From: Alopecurus myosuroides
Taxonomy: Eukaryota > Streptophyta > Magnoliopsida > Poales > Poaceae
Reading direction: 5' to 3'
Length of the DNA: 64,000 bases
Assembly: GCA_028641055.1 (NCBI GenBank)
Contig: CM054057.1
Location: 575,236,610 to 575,300,609 of the forward strand
The translations under genes and the position numbers were made by a program. Shown here in pieces: positions 46,671 to 58,402 of the stretch. The number at the start of each line of letters is the position of its first letter. The first letter of the stretch is position 1. The notes under the pieces were generated by a model. That model was given only the letters and a program-made list of their open reading frames with translations. It was not told the origin of the DNA and made no database searches.

Positions 46671-48098
46671 CTCGGCTCGCGCAGAGAGCCGGTTCCACCC
46701 AATGTTTTCCTGGACGAGTTATGGCGGCCATCTGTTAAACCCGAGTCTGAGGAAGAGGTGGCTAACCAAGACCCGGATTCAGAGCTTGTGGCCACTGTAC
46801 GTGCCGTTCCTGAGTGGACAGAGCCGTTTTTAGCTTATTTATCACGGGGCGAGTTGCCACCACAGGAAGTTTTAGCAAGGCAAATTATGAGACGAGCAAA
46901 GGGCTATTCCATCATCAATGGCGAGTTATATAAAAGGAGTGCAGCAGGAGTCTTTTTGCGCTGTGTAGCACCAGAAGAAGGCCGGCAGATCCTGAAAGAG
47001 ATCCATGAAGGTGACTATGGGCATCATGCATCCACAAGATCCCTTGTGGCCAAAGCATATCGGCACGGTTTCTTTTGGCTCACAGCCCTAGCAGACGCGG
47101 AACGCTTGGTGGCAAGGTGCGATGGATGTCAAAGGTACGCTCGCCAAATCCATGTGCCGGCTATGGAGTTGCAAACAATCCCATTAACCTGGCCGTTCCC
47201 TGTTGGGGCATGGACATGGTGGGCCCCTTTCACATGTCACCCTGCAAAAAGACCCATCTCTTGGTAGCTATCGATAAATTTACAAAGTGGGTTGAAGTTA
47301 TGCCAGTTACCAATTGTGAAGCAGTCACAGCAGTCAAGTTCTTAAAAATAATCATCTACGGGTTTGGGTATCCTCACAGCATAATAACAGACAATGGAAC
47401 CAACATTTCCTTGGGTGAGATGGAAAAATTCTGTGGAAACAATGGAATCCGTCTTGACATAGCTTCAGTAGCCCATCCACAAGCTAATGGACAAGTGGAA
47501 AGGGCAAACCAGGAATTACTTCGTGGGTTAAAACCACGGCTGCGAGTCCCGTGCATCAGAGCTGCTGGCGCATGGGTCGAGGAGTTACCATCAGTGGTTT
47601 GGGGAATTAACACCGCACCTAACAGATCTACTCAGATGACACCGTTTTTCATGGTTTACGGTGCAGAGGCAGTGTTGCCGAGTGATATCATTCATGATTC
47701 GCCTCGAGTGTCGGCTTACGTCGAGGTGGAGAACGAGAAGACCCGGCAGGACGCCGTGGATATGTTAGAAGAACACAGGGAACAATCTTTGGAGAGATCA
47801 GCCATATATATACCAGCAGGACCTGAGGAGATATCATAGCCGGCGAGTCAAAACCCGGGTCTTCCAGGAAGGAGACCTGGTTCTGCGCCTGGTACAGTCA
47901 AAGGAAGGAAAACACAAGCTATCTCCACCATGGGAAGGACCATTCATCATAAGCCGGAATCTGCACAATGGATCGTTTTACTTGGTAGACGCAAGGGAAG
48001 AGTCGGCCACTGTCAATGACACCGCTCATACAACTTCATCTATGCAAGAAAGAGAAAGACCATGGAACATGGCTCAGCTGCGTCCCTACTACACATAG
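46671..48098 (+). pseudogene. E2 pol: integrase
   Basis: Integrase follows the second RNase H in the same frame. Zinc-binding HHCC near 47005-47135 (HEGDYGHH, CDGCQRYA); DDE core: AIDKFTKW near 47270, ITDNGTNI near 47385, QANGQVERANQ near 47480; the C-terminal part ends RPYYT-type at TAG 48096-48098. Two frameshifts: one near 47200 between zinc finger and core, and an extra TA in ATATATAT near 47808 (E1 lacks it). Catalytic residues are all readable, but no single frame covers them with the zinc finger. Confidence 0.9.
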
Positions 48099-49238
48099 AA
48101 TAGGCTAGATTCATAAGTGGAATTACACGATGTAACAGGCAGCAGGTTTCAGACGCACTCTTTTCCTATCCAGGGTACCTAAGGGGACTGGAGGGTTTTT
48201 AATGAGGCGGCTTGCTGACCTAACTTTTCTCATATCACTAAAGAGATGGTTAAACAATAATATCGTTTCTTTTTGTGTGTCTTTTGCCAAGTTTTTTATT
48301 TTCCTGTTGTTTTCTTATTTTCCTTCAGGTAAGTGTTATTTGTTCTTAGTGTATTAGTTTTTCTAGTAAGTTATGTATATCTAGGTCTTGGGGGCTGATT
48401 GCTTAAATAGCACAGTTGCAAACTCAAAGACCCGGCCATGATGCCATTAAGTTATAAGGGCCGATTACTTGTAATAAGTACGGCTGCAAGCTTATAACCG
48501 GACAATAGAGCCAAATTTTCTTGACTTTTCTTGCTTAAGCTCGATGTGACTCGCACAAAGTGGCATGCTTTGCTAGCGTATAATTACAATCAGTCATGAT
48601 GCCCAATGGGACTTGCCTGACCCTGTCTTTATGCAGTTATAGCAGCATTGATCATCCACGCGAAAGCCGGCTTGTAGTAAAAGAAGGTCAAAAGGGTCAT
48701 GCAAACCACAAGTTATGCAGAGTACAAGGCTAACAGTTGGAAACTCAAAATATATTAAGCATAACTTCAAACCTATGTGAGCAACTCTAAGTTTTGGGCC
48801 TTAGCAGAAACAAACTTGTTCTTTTGACAAACTCCAATCCCTAGACTCGGAAATTCGGACCTTGGGGACTTGGGAATTCGAAAAAGTAACAAATTGTCTA
48901 GCTATTCAGCTTAAAAACCCAAAAATCCGAGTCTTGGGGACTTGGGGACTTGGGGACTTAGGAAAAATCCACTTGTCAAAGCCCCCGAGACCCGGAAACC
49001 GAGTCTCACAAAAGGAAAAATAGCGAAGGTCGGAAAACCAGCAACAAAAAGTTTAACGCTAGGAAATATCAAATTCACGCAAAAGGCCAGAAGGGCCACG
49101 AAAGCTATTAAAAGTTTTTAACGTATTACAAACCGAGGAAATAGTACCGAAAAGTGCACAGGCGCACTATCAAAAGAATAATTGTTTTAGATGCCCATTG
49201 GCCGAATAAAAGTGTTTGAGGCAGTGAAAAAAGAAACT
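48099..49238 (+). other. E2 spacer between pol stop and antisense-gene stop
   Basis: Same layout as the E1 spacer. The AATAAA of E1/E4 is ACTAAA here (about 48237). The TTGGGGACTT motif is locally triplicated near 48936-48960. The conserved AGTGC/GCACT inverted repeat is at 49153-49168. No gene seen. Confidence 0.6.
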
Positions 49239-52200
49239 TCACTCGGCATCCTTGGCCGAGTATTGAACGTTGTCCTTGGCAGCCGGGTCTTGGACTTGCT
49301 CTTCAGCGGTCTTCTCAGCACCTTTACCTGGATGGGCACCAGAGTCGGCGCGAGCTGGTGGACGGACAGCCGGCGTAGAGGTAGAAGGCGCAGTGTCGGC
49401 CTCAGCCCTCCTCTTTGCAGCTTCCTCCCTCTTCTGGGCAGATTCCGCCTTCCACCTCTCCAGCATGTCAAAGGGCTTGGGAAGATCTCCTTTGATCGGC
49501 TTGTCGTCCGCGTCATAAAGTGTAACACTCCTCTCTAACTCTAGACTATCGGCGATCTGGCTCGCCGAGTGACGCACCTCACTTTGAATAGATTTAAAGT
49601 TCTTGGCGGAAAATTTAGAGCCGTCAAGGTTGAACTCAGGAAACCCGGCCACAAGTTTTGCCGGCTCAAGCTTGGGGAAATAAGCCTTGGCCAGCATAAG
49701 CCCGCGGGTCACCCCAACTCGGCACGAAGAGCGCTTCCAGAGATTGATCCACTCGGGGATAGTGGAGCACGCTTCAAGCAATGTGTCCAAGCCACAATAG
49801 CCCGTAGCCGGCCACTTCAAAGCCTCAAGGATCCACTTGGTGCCGCCGGAAAATTGCCGGATGACGCCTTTCAGTGTCTTCAGCTTCTCAATGTCATCTT
49901 CGTCTGGGAGAGCACCACCCGGACCTGCAGTATAAACAGAAAGGGTTAAAGCAACAACACTCGGTTATCATATGTGAAGCAGTATACTTAGCGAGTTACA
50001 GATTTTTACCCAGCAAGGCGCGATAAGTGTTGGCAATTTGAGCCGAGAGCTTCTTCAACGTATTCTCGGCAGCGCGGTATTTCTTCTAGTATTTTTCAAC
50101 ATCCCTCTCGAGGTTATGTACTTCAACCTCAAGCCCTGCCCGCAGCTTTGACTCGGTCTCGAGGAGCTGATTGGTTTTGGCCAAAATCTCCTCAGAACGG
50201 GTCACTTGCGCCTGTGGAGGAGGGAAAAGGAAAGGTTGGTCGGATATACGAAAAGGCCAGATATACAAGGAAGTACCAAGTAAAACTTTGCCTAATTACA
50301 CTCGGAACTTGGGGACTAGATGAGTATATAAGTAATGTTGATCATGATTACCTGGTGCTCAGCAGCCATGGCCTCCGGGATATCTCTTTCAGTCGTCTTC
50401 AAAGCAAAGAGCGCATTCATCATCTCGTCGTAGGAAAGTTTGTCGAGCTCTAGGTTGGAAGAACCGGGATTCTGGTTACCCGGAGATGGAGTCTTCTCCT
50501 TCGGGGGGGGGGGACACCCGGGTCGCCTGGGTATTGGGAGTGGGCTCACTCCTTCCTGTGCCCAGGATCACGACATCGTCATCCCCGGGCGTATGCGAGG
50601 GGATTGGATACATGGCCTCCTGATCGGCCGGATCTTTCAATGGGACCTGTTCTTCTCCAGCGCCGCCTGCCGCGGCCATCACAGTATCAACCGGATCCTC
50701 CTTAGCCGGGTCATGAACATCCATATTGTCCGGGTCACTGGTTGTGACCTTGGCTCTGAGGGAAATAAAGCTGGCAGTTATTATATAATGAAGGAAACTC
50801 ATGGAAAGTGTTGGTATATCGAATAGCAAGAAAGCTAGCTTACCCGGTATTCATGAAGAAATCCGCCGAAAGATCGTTGCTAGACCCGGACGAGGCTGAT
50901 AAAGATTGAGAAAGTGAGATTCGGAGTTGTCCAGCTAGGGGGTGATTGGGAGAAGGATGTCTTTGAGGTGAATTGGAAGGATGGGTTTGGGAAGTACCTG
51001 CACGGAGGGCTGGGGACGAAGGGATACCCGGGTTGAGAGGATCCTCACCCGGGGAGTTCCGGGTTACCCTGCGCTTGACCGTAGGGGGCTCCTTCAAGTA
51101 TGGTGAATCGGACAATCGTTGATTAAGCTCGCACATATTATCAAATGAATACTGTTTGGAGGACATAGAGGAATATGGAACCTTGAATACGACTCCTCGG
51201 GGTTTCCTCTTGGCCCCAACCTCAGCTTCTGGTTCTTCCTCACTTTCATCACTCTGGGTCTCCTCCTGATCTTCCTTATCCTCCTTTTCCTCCTTATCCT
51301 CCATCCCTGGAAAACATAGTGTACAGTCGGAAAAAGAGAAAGTGTGGGAAAGCAAGTTAACAGAAATGGGGGTAAGTGAAACCCGGATGATACCTTCGTC
51401 CGAGTCGGCCGACTCTTCGTCCTCTTCCGAGTTTTTGGAAGGAGGGGGGTCTCGATCTTCCAGAAGGTGCTGTCTTCCTGAAATAAAAGTACAATGGTAA
51501 GAATTAGTGATTGCATCAGACAAAGGTATAAGGATAAAGAATTAAGGCCGGATCTTACCGCTGGAGCCGGGTTATCGCGAGTAAACGGCTCCAAGCCGGC
51601 TACAGTCTGGATCACGTCCATTTTCTCAGTCAGGAAACTCTTGATTATCTTGTTTGTATCAGCGGCTGGGTAGTTCCTCAGTGAGTAGCGGAGTGAATCC
51701 GTAACATGCCCAGAATACTCGCACATCAGCTTTGGCCGGATGGCATTTGGTTGGATTCGGAAGTTTACCCAAGTTTTAACCAAGTTAAGCCCAAGAAGGC
51801 CTCGGGCCGAAAGAACAACGAGTTTGGAAAGAAGGGGTTTGATGGACTCCCTATCCGACTCAGAAGCGAAGGAATTGAGGTTGTCGGAAAGATCGAGAAG
51901 GCCTTCGGAGAAACCCGGTAAAGTCTTTTCACCGGGTGAGGAGGTGTCCTAACAGTAGAAGTAGGTCTTCCGCCAGTGCTTGACGTGGGAGTTGAGGCTC
52001 AGAGTCGGCATCAAGGAGTTCTTCCGCCTCTGGATAGATACCCCCCCCCCGCAAGCCAGGAGGGCCCCGTCGCCGCTTTCGCGGCACGGTTTGCATTGGA
52101 ACAGCTCGAGAAATAGCGCAAGATTTGGGGGGACGCATAAATATGATTCGCACAGAACAATGAAATGAGTAATATTCAACATAGAATTGGGACCTATGTC

Positions 52201-52503
52201 AAAAACTCGGAGGCCATAATTGCTCAGCAACTCGCGGAAGAAGGGGTGACCCGGGGGACGGAATCCCCGGATCACATGTTCAACGAAGCAAATTACCTCG
52301 TCGATACCCGGAGTGGGCCAAGTCTCCTCCCCAAGAACGCGCTAGTGGATATCCTCTCGGGCGGGCAGGACGCCCGACTCTGCGAGCTCATCCAATTTTG
52401 CCTTGGTTACAGTGGACCTTGCCCAGTTGGCGGATGTAGATTGAGTCGTCTTTGCCTTCGCCGGCTGTTTCCCCTTGGTTTTTGTGCTGGCTTTGGGTGT
52501 CAT
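49239..52503 (-). pseudogene. E2 antisense Transposase_28-like gene (six coding exons)
   Basis: Complete minus-strand gene without large insertions. ATG 52503-52501 (MTPKAS). Inferred exons: 1, 52503-51559; 2, 51477-51394; 3, 51306-50844; 4, 50755-50352; 5, 50211-50010; 6, 49924-49239. All junctions have GT/AG. Features: Transposase_28-like exon 1 (GFRPPGHPFFRELL, CESYLCVPPNLALF), Glu/Lys-rich exon 3, linker exon 4, coiled-coil-like exon 5, conserved exon 6 (CRVGVTRGLMLAKAYFPKLE) and an Ala/Pro/charged tail. Defects: TAG in exon 1 near 52350, TAG at 51951-51949, a frameshift at the G-run near 50507 in exon 4, TAG near 50088 in exon 5. Roughly 900-codon length if unbroken. Confidence 0.8.
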
Positions 52504-52512
52504 GTGCGTAGT

Positions 52513-53130
52513 CTAAAAACAGGAGGTAAAAGTGCAGAGTGTGAGTAACTTAAGACCCGGAAATGACAGACTATCCGGTTAATCAAAGAGCAACTATGAA
52601 AAACTTTGACAGATTGGATCTAGGCGGAAAAATCTACGGAGAAATTTGTGGCTACAAGTGACAAAGGTGCATTGTGAGGTGTACTATTGGATCTAGATTG
52701 AGTGTTGGTTGTGAAAGAATGAAGCATGGGCTATCCAATCGAGGCGGAGCGAGAAAATCATCTAAGAACGGATCTGAAATTTGATCTAGTTCGAATGAGA
52801 TTGGAGGTGAGATCGATGGAGCTAGGTTGCTTACCGGCGGGATCTAGAGGAGAGCACGGCGGCGGCAGATGGCGCAGTTGCAGTGGCCCTTTGTATCTTC
52901 CGGAGATTTGTTCGAGGCGCGGCGGCGGCGGTCAACGGCGGCGCGGTGCGAGCCGATGCGGAGCGCAGGCGACGGCGGTACGCTTCCGGTTGTGTGCCCG
53001 TAGACGCCTTGGCGGCGCGACCTTGACCTCGAGCGAAGGAGCGCCGAGGGAGATTGGAGGTGAAGGAGATGGGGGAAATGGAGTGCTGAGTCTATGGTTT
53101 CCTCTAAAGCACTTATTAATAGGTGCGGGT
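52513..53130 (-). promoter_or_regulatory. E2 antisense-gene 5'UTR intron and promoter
   Basis: 5'UTR intron from donor GTAAGC at 52834 to acceptor TTTTTAG ending at 52513, ten bases before the ATG. Upstream is a GC-rich leader (CGGCGG-type runs, 52850-53000). The TATA-like element is weaker than in E0/E1 (TATTAATA, complement of about 53113-53122). Position and order match the other copies. Confidence 0.5.
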
Positions 53131-53513
53131 GGAGGGCCCTAGGTCTAAGGAGCGGGAGACAAAATTTCGGGAAAGGGATACCCGACCGGATTTTTTGGGA
53201 TAAGCAGTAAAAATGCCACCGTTACGAGATATCCGGAAAGGATCAGAGCAAATCGTTTCCGTGATATTCGGATTAACTGATGGACGATGTGAGCCGGGTT
53301 TTCTGTGTTTTCCTCGGAGTGTTGACCCGGGAAAACGACGTAGGACTCGGAGAAAGCCGGGTTATTTTATGGACCACCTGTGGAGTTAGGCCTAGCTATT
53401 ATCAAAGCATCCTAACCCGGTATTTTTATGAGCTTGTATGTTTGTTATTTTTGTAGGGAATAGCATGCGCTTCAAGGAAGATCCCGCGAAGCCCAAGCTA
53501 TTTTGGGGACTAC
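53131..53513 (+). other. E2 region before 3' LTR, with polypurine tract
   Basis: No ORF of interest. It aligns with 26400-26787 of E1 and ends in TTTTGGGGACTAC (about 53501-53513), the polypurine tract. Confidence 0.5.
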
Positions 53514-53957
53514 TGATGGAGGGATGACAACCCGGTAGGCTAACGTCAAGGTGTGACTCGGCCCAAAGGGAGCTGCGCAAGACCCGGCTTAAGGAAAGGG
53601 AGTTTCCAGAAGGCCCAGGAGTGTAGGCTTCCTAACCCGGACTGTGGGTTTCGATAAGGAAACTTAGGGTTTGTATGCGGTGACTGGGTAGGATTCCGAG
53701 TATGCCTTGGATAGGAAGCCAGGGGGCCGGGTATTATATAAACCGGCTCCCAGGGTTAGACTGCTACGAGTTTTACTAGTTATTCGAGTTACTGAGATTG
53801 TAACCCTAGATCGGAGACTCGGCGACTTGATTGCCAGAGCTACCAGATCGATTATCAGCATGATTTCCCCTGAGGAAAACCCTCTCCCAAACACCAGAGT
53901 CGAATTGCCCCAAGATAAGTTACCCCCGGTAACGTCTGCCGTGATTATCCCACGACA
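53514..53957 (+). repeat. 3' LTR of E2 (444 bp)
   Basis: TGATGGAGGGATGACAACCC to CCACGACA. It matches the 5' LTR at 27506 except for about ten small differences and a lost stretch near 53790 (GAGTTACTGAG against GAGTACCCCC...GCTGAG). Confidence 0.88.
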
Positions 53958-55100
53958 CCTGATCAAATATTCCCAAAAAGTTCTGCAGCCGCCGTCGTCG
54001 TCAACCCTAGATTAGGGGGTTCTGAAGCTGTCTCCCGGCACCCTGCCGGAGAGGAGATCATCACCGGAGGCCTCTTCATCACCATGCCTGCCTCCGGAGT
54101 GATGCGTGAGTAGTTCATCCTTGGACTACGGGTCCATAGCAGTAGCTAGATGGTTGTCTTCTCCTACTATGCCTCCATGTTTAGATCTCGTGAGCTGCCT
54201 AACATGATCGAGATTTTTCTTATGTAATTCTATGTACTGTGTTTGCTAGGATCCAATGAATATTGAACTTATGCCAAGTTGATTATAGTCTTTATTGCAT
54301 ATTTTATTTGTGATCTTGCATGCCTTCCGTTGCTAGTGGTTGCTGCGGCCAAGTAGTTGCTAGTGACTCCAAGAGGGAGTACTTATGCTCGATAGTGGGT
54401 TCATGCCTCCTTTTCGCCTGTGCTCGAGTGATAGATACGTGACGGGGGAGGATGTGTTGTTGCCACTAGGGAGAAAACAGCGGTCTGAGTGCCCGCGTGT
54501 ACAATCATTGCTTACATTACACACATTGCTCAATGCGATTATTTGTTGCTTGCAACTTAATACCTTAGGGGGTTCGGATGATAACCTGAGGGTGGATTAT
54601 TAGTCATAGATGCAGTTGGATTACGGTCTATGTATATTGTTGTAAGGCTTGCACTAAATATAATAGTAGTCTTAATGTCATGAATGTGCACTACGGTGCA
54701 ACCTTTATTTGTCAATTGCCTAGCTGTAATTTGTTCACCCAGCATGCTATCTTTTATGGAGAGACACCACTAGTGAACCTATGAACCCCGGTCCATTTTC
54801 CGACACTGTTAAACAAACCTCTACTGCAAGCATATATTATTTTCCACACTATACGTCTAATCTTTGTTTTCAGCAAAACCGGTGAGATTGACAACCTCAC
54901 TGTACCGTTGGGACAAAGTATTTTGGTTTTGTTGTGTGCAGGTTCCGCGTTGTTGCTGACACCGGTGAGCCATCACCACCGTCAGTGGCATCAACCTTAC
55001 AAAGATCCTCTTTCTCCTACTGGATTGATAACTTTGGTTCTTAACTAAGGGGAAATTCCTACCGTTGTGCTCATCACATCCACCTCTTGGGGTTCCCAAC
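53958..55100 (+). mobile_element. Athila-like element fragment (right piece: LTR/leader)
   Basis: Continuation of 27251-27505 after E2. It includes text familiar from Triticeae Athila-like elements: GGCACCCTGCCGGAGAGGAG, TAGCAGTAGCTAGATGGTTG, TGCTCGATAGTGGGTTCATG, GGTGAGATTGACAACCTCAC and CTTGGGGTTCCCAAC near the right end. No coding frame of note; the element's gag-pol is absent. Family call is from memory. Confidence 0.55.
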
Positions 55101-55959
55101 ACGCTTTGCCAGCATCATGGCCCATGTGGGCTCCCCCTTTTTTCTTTATTTCTTTTTCCACTTTCCCTCTAATGGGCCAAATCTGCCCGGAAGGTCCATT
55201 AGTGGAATAAATGCATTTTTAAATGAAATAAAATGCTATTTAATTATTAATTGCACTAATTAATAATAAATACACATTACTTATTCAATTCGAGTCCTCG
55301 AAACACTTCCGGCACTCTACGATCACTATCCGACATTTCTTTCTTAATTCCGATACTCCTTTGGAACTCTCCAATCTCTATCGGATAAATGCCAGAACAA
55401 GTCCGGCTCTCTCTAATATTCTCTTCGGTACGAAGATCACTCTTTAACATTATCTACCCTTAAGTTGACACCCTATGGTTCGGGATACTCCATACATGGT
55501 CGAGACTCTTCTCCGACCAATGACCAATAGCGGGATTTGGACATCCATAATGGCCCTTGTGCGTCCATCGAAGTTTCTGCGTCGTTTTGAGCCTTAAACA
55601 TAAGTCCCCATACCTCTTTCCTTAGTGATACTTTGTTAGTCCGAGACTTGATCATCCGGATTTTATACCCCGTTCAGTCTCGTTACCGACATAACAATTC
55701 AACTCGTTCCCGTGTTGTTGCATCTCCGTGACTGAGTCACATGCTTGCAAGCTAATTGATGCAACTCCACCGAGTGAGCCTAGGAGTATCTATCTGTCAT
55801 TAGGATCAGCAAGTCCCGCTCTCGATGGATTTCCTCAACATATCCCTTTCATTACCCAAGAGACACCTTTATAATCACCATGTCACGGTGTGGCGTTTGA
55901 TGCAATCAAAGTAACTTCGACAATAGAAATTCAGATACCATCTCACGGTCAAAGGTCAT
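55101..55959 (-). mobile_element. Copia-like LTR fragment, reversed (BARE/Angela-like)
   Basis: The minus strand reads CAATGACCTTTGACCGTGAG... with later GGTAACGAGACTGAACG and CGGAGAAGAGTCTCG, the style of BARE/Angela-type Copia LTRs as I remember them, but strongly diverged and truncated. No ORF and no clear target duplication. The right edge is the E3 LTR. It could be another low-copy LTR type. Confidence 0.4.
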
Positions 55960-56447
55960 TGTTGGGGGGATGATAACCCGGCAGGCCCAAGTCTGGGACG
56001 AGACCCGGCCCAGGGGAAGAGAAGTTCTAGAAGTCCCGAGAGGCGGTGTAAACCGTGGAGTCCAAGACTTGGGGGTAACAAGAGGACTCCGAGTAGGACT
56101 CTAGCCGTGTCTTGTAAGGAAAGCCAGGAAACCGGGTGTTATATAAACCAGTTCTTCTGGCATAGATCGGGGGACTAAGAGATTTCGAGTGTAAACCCTA
56201 GATTCAAGGTACACGAGAGCTAGTATTTCTAACCCTAGATTTGGGGTCTCGGCGACATTGCAGTCCAAGCCTCTAGATCGATAGTTAATAAGATCCCACC
56301 TGGAAGTAAGCTATTATATCCAATGGAGAGGCTGAACCAGGATAATCCTTGCGTCCAATTCGAGCTAAACCCTCTCCCAAACACCAGAGTCGATTTGCCC
56401 CAAACTAAGTTACCCCCGGTAACGTCTGCCGTGACTATGCCACGACA
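55960..56447 (+). repeat. 5' LTR of E3 (488 bp)
   Basis: TGTTGGGGGGATGATAACCC to CCACGACA. It is a third LTR subtype, distinct from E0/E4 and E1/E2. TATA-like GTTATATAAACC near 56138. Confidence 0.82.
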
Positions 56448-56449
56448 GT

Positions 56450-56467
56450 TTTCGCCCACCGTGGGGC
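56450..56467 (+). other. Primer binding site of E3, altered tRNA-Lys type
   Basis: TTTCGCCCACCGTGGGGC: two mismatches (GG to TT) relative to the perfect site in E4, same spacing from the LTR. Confidence 0.75.
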
Positions 56468-56511
56468 CTGCGTCCAAAGGTGTTTATATCACGGGAGAAT
56501 ATCTGGAAAGC

Positions 56512-58402
56512 ATGAAGAACCTTGTTGTCGGCGAGATCGTCACCAACCCCGAAGGAGAGAATATTGTCGTCGATTCTGGTTGGGGACCAGAGTCGGATTT
56601 TCTGGAAACCGGATCTGTCATCACGATCGGCCGCGTCAACATCTTCGTGGGTATGGTACGTACGTTGGGTTTAATTGCTGACAATAATGAGTATGATTCT
56701 GTGTCAGGGGCCACCACTCATGTTCAGTCGGATGGTGAAGAGTCGGTGGGCACGGCAAAACCGGAGGAAACACCCACCACGAAGAGGGAACAACCGGAGG
56801 AGCCGGCATGGACCCCGCGTGGCCGAGTTAATGAAGACGAAGATACCGAATCTATCTTTCATCTGCTCGAAGATCGGTATGAGGAGGATAGCTGCGAGGA
56901 AGAAGAGTATGAGTCTTCACCAGGCATTGCACGCTGAGTCGCGGTTTACACAGCCCCTGCGATAAATCTAAACCAGGGTGATGTGACCTTAGCCGCGGCT
57001 GGTGCGGCGCAAGCACTGGCCCAACAACGGACGCCGGTTAATGGAGATCCGGACGGAGCCCGCGTCGATGGCGAGCAAACATCTGTTACCAGCGAAACAG
57101 GCGAAACTGCTCATCACAAGAACATGTTCGGATTCAGGACGAACAGAACAGCCGGTGCGGGAACATCACATCCACCAAATCCGGCTCTTTTTAGCAACAA
57201 CTTGATATTGGATCCTACGGTGTTAGCTACGGTAATAACCCCGGAGAACGCAGCGGCCCAGGCCAGGGACCTGGATGTAGCCCGCCGAGCGTTGGAACAA
57301 CAAAGGAGAGATATAGAGGCCGAGAAATTGCAGATGGCCGCGCGTCAGCGTCAGTTGGATGAGTTAGAAGACCGTATACAGGCACAAACGACTAGAGTAT
57401 ATATTCAGAGGCATCAGACGAGACTGCCAGCGACAGGCGGAGCCCTACAGTCGGCCGCATTGTTTGTCACACCTCAAGACCAGCCGATCCCGATTGTGAA
57501 CCCAGGAACCGGGTATGCAGGAGCGGCTCTCGGAGGACAGCCGGCAAACGTACCGACCGGGTCGCCTGTGCTTCCAGTTGGGGTGCCTGGGGGAAATACG
57601 GCGCAGCCACAACCATCACAATTCCATACCTCACCGGGTCACTTCAACAACCCTATGGACAGCGTGTACGCCACAACTCGTATTCCACTGGGAGAATCGC
57701 CTCAAGCGATAGAGACCCGGCGGGCTATAGAGATGTTATGTACCGCGGTGGCTCAACATGCCAATTACCCGGACAACAGGAGCGGGATGCATGGGACGCC
57801 ATACATCAGTCGGCAGGAAGGCAATACAAGGAACATTCAGTCGGCATCAGCACGACGGAGGGCAGAGCAGCAGCAAATGCCGCCTCCCCCACTTAGGCCA
57901 GCAGCTCCGGCAGTTTCAGCGGCACAGGCTATTGTGGATAGTTCCCGGGCAAGGCGTGCGGCCGGGTCTTCGGTACGAGGTCCGGTAATTGGCGCGCCTC
58001 CCGCTGCGGTAGCCGAGGTTTCACACGTGTCGAGAGTAAGGCCAGTACTGACAAACTTAGCCGGACCCAAATGTTTATCAGACGCTATTAGGGCCGAGCC
58101 TTATCCGGACAAGTTCAAGGAGCCGGGTAAAGTTGTCAACTATGAGCCAACCATGGATCCTGAGACCTGGTTAAGCAGTTACGAGATGGCTATGTCTATT
58201 CGTAATGCTTCAGAAAAGCTCCAAGCCAATTTCATGTATCTCATGATGTCCGAAGGAGCGGCTAAATTGTGGTTCAATAACTTACCCGAGAAATCTATCA
58301 GTTCATGGAGCGATCTCAAGTCGGCTTTCGTCAAGCACTTTCATGGAACTTGCAGGAAATTATACACAATTGATGATTTGGATCGGTGTGTGCAGAGAAA
58401 GG
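56512..58402 (+). pseudogene. E3 gag, cut by E4
   Basis: Start at ATG 56512 (MKNLVVGEI), aligned with E2 and E4; the frame is open upstream to ATG 56323 inside the LTR. One stop, TGA 56935-56937 (CGA in E4), then open from 56938 to the E4 junction. Regions as in E4: acidic segment, coiled-coil-like VARRALEQQRRDIEAE, proline/glutamine linker, capsid core (EGAAKLWFNNL, FVKHFHGTCRKLY). The knuckle region is lost to the insertion. Confidence 0.85.

Larger units (their letters stand above)
27506..53957 (+). mobile_element. T-family Tat-lineage gypsy copy E2, both LTRs, 26.45 kb
   Basis: The only T-family copy with both LTRs in the window (456 and 444 bp). The LTR pair is very similar and shares private text (GACAACCCGG, GTCAAGGTGTGACTCGG), so they belong together. 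Order: LTR, primer site, gag (split by a CACTA element), protease, a six-fold PR-RT-RH array, second RNase H, integrase, spacer, antisense gene, polypurine tract, LTR. Subtracting the CACTA insertion and five extra array units leaves about 13 kb, the likely native size. No 5 bp target duplication: left flank AAAAC, right flank CCTGA. Confidence 0.88.
55960..58402 (+). mobile_element. T-family copy E3 (5' LTR and gag), interrupted by E4
   Basis: 5' LTR, primer site and most of gag. The text stops at CAGAGAAAGG where the E4 LTR begins; in an unbroken gag the next bases would be TGAGTCGG. If the target duplication is AAAGG, the rest of E3 lies beyond the right edge of the window. Confidence 0.82.
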
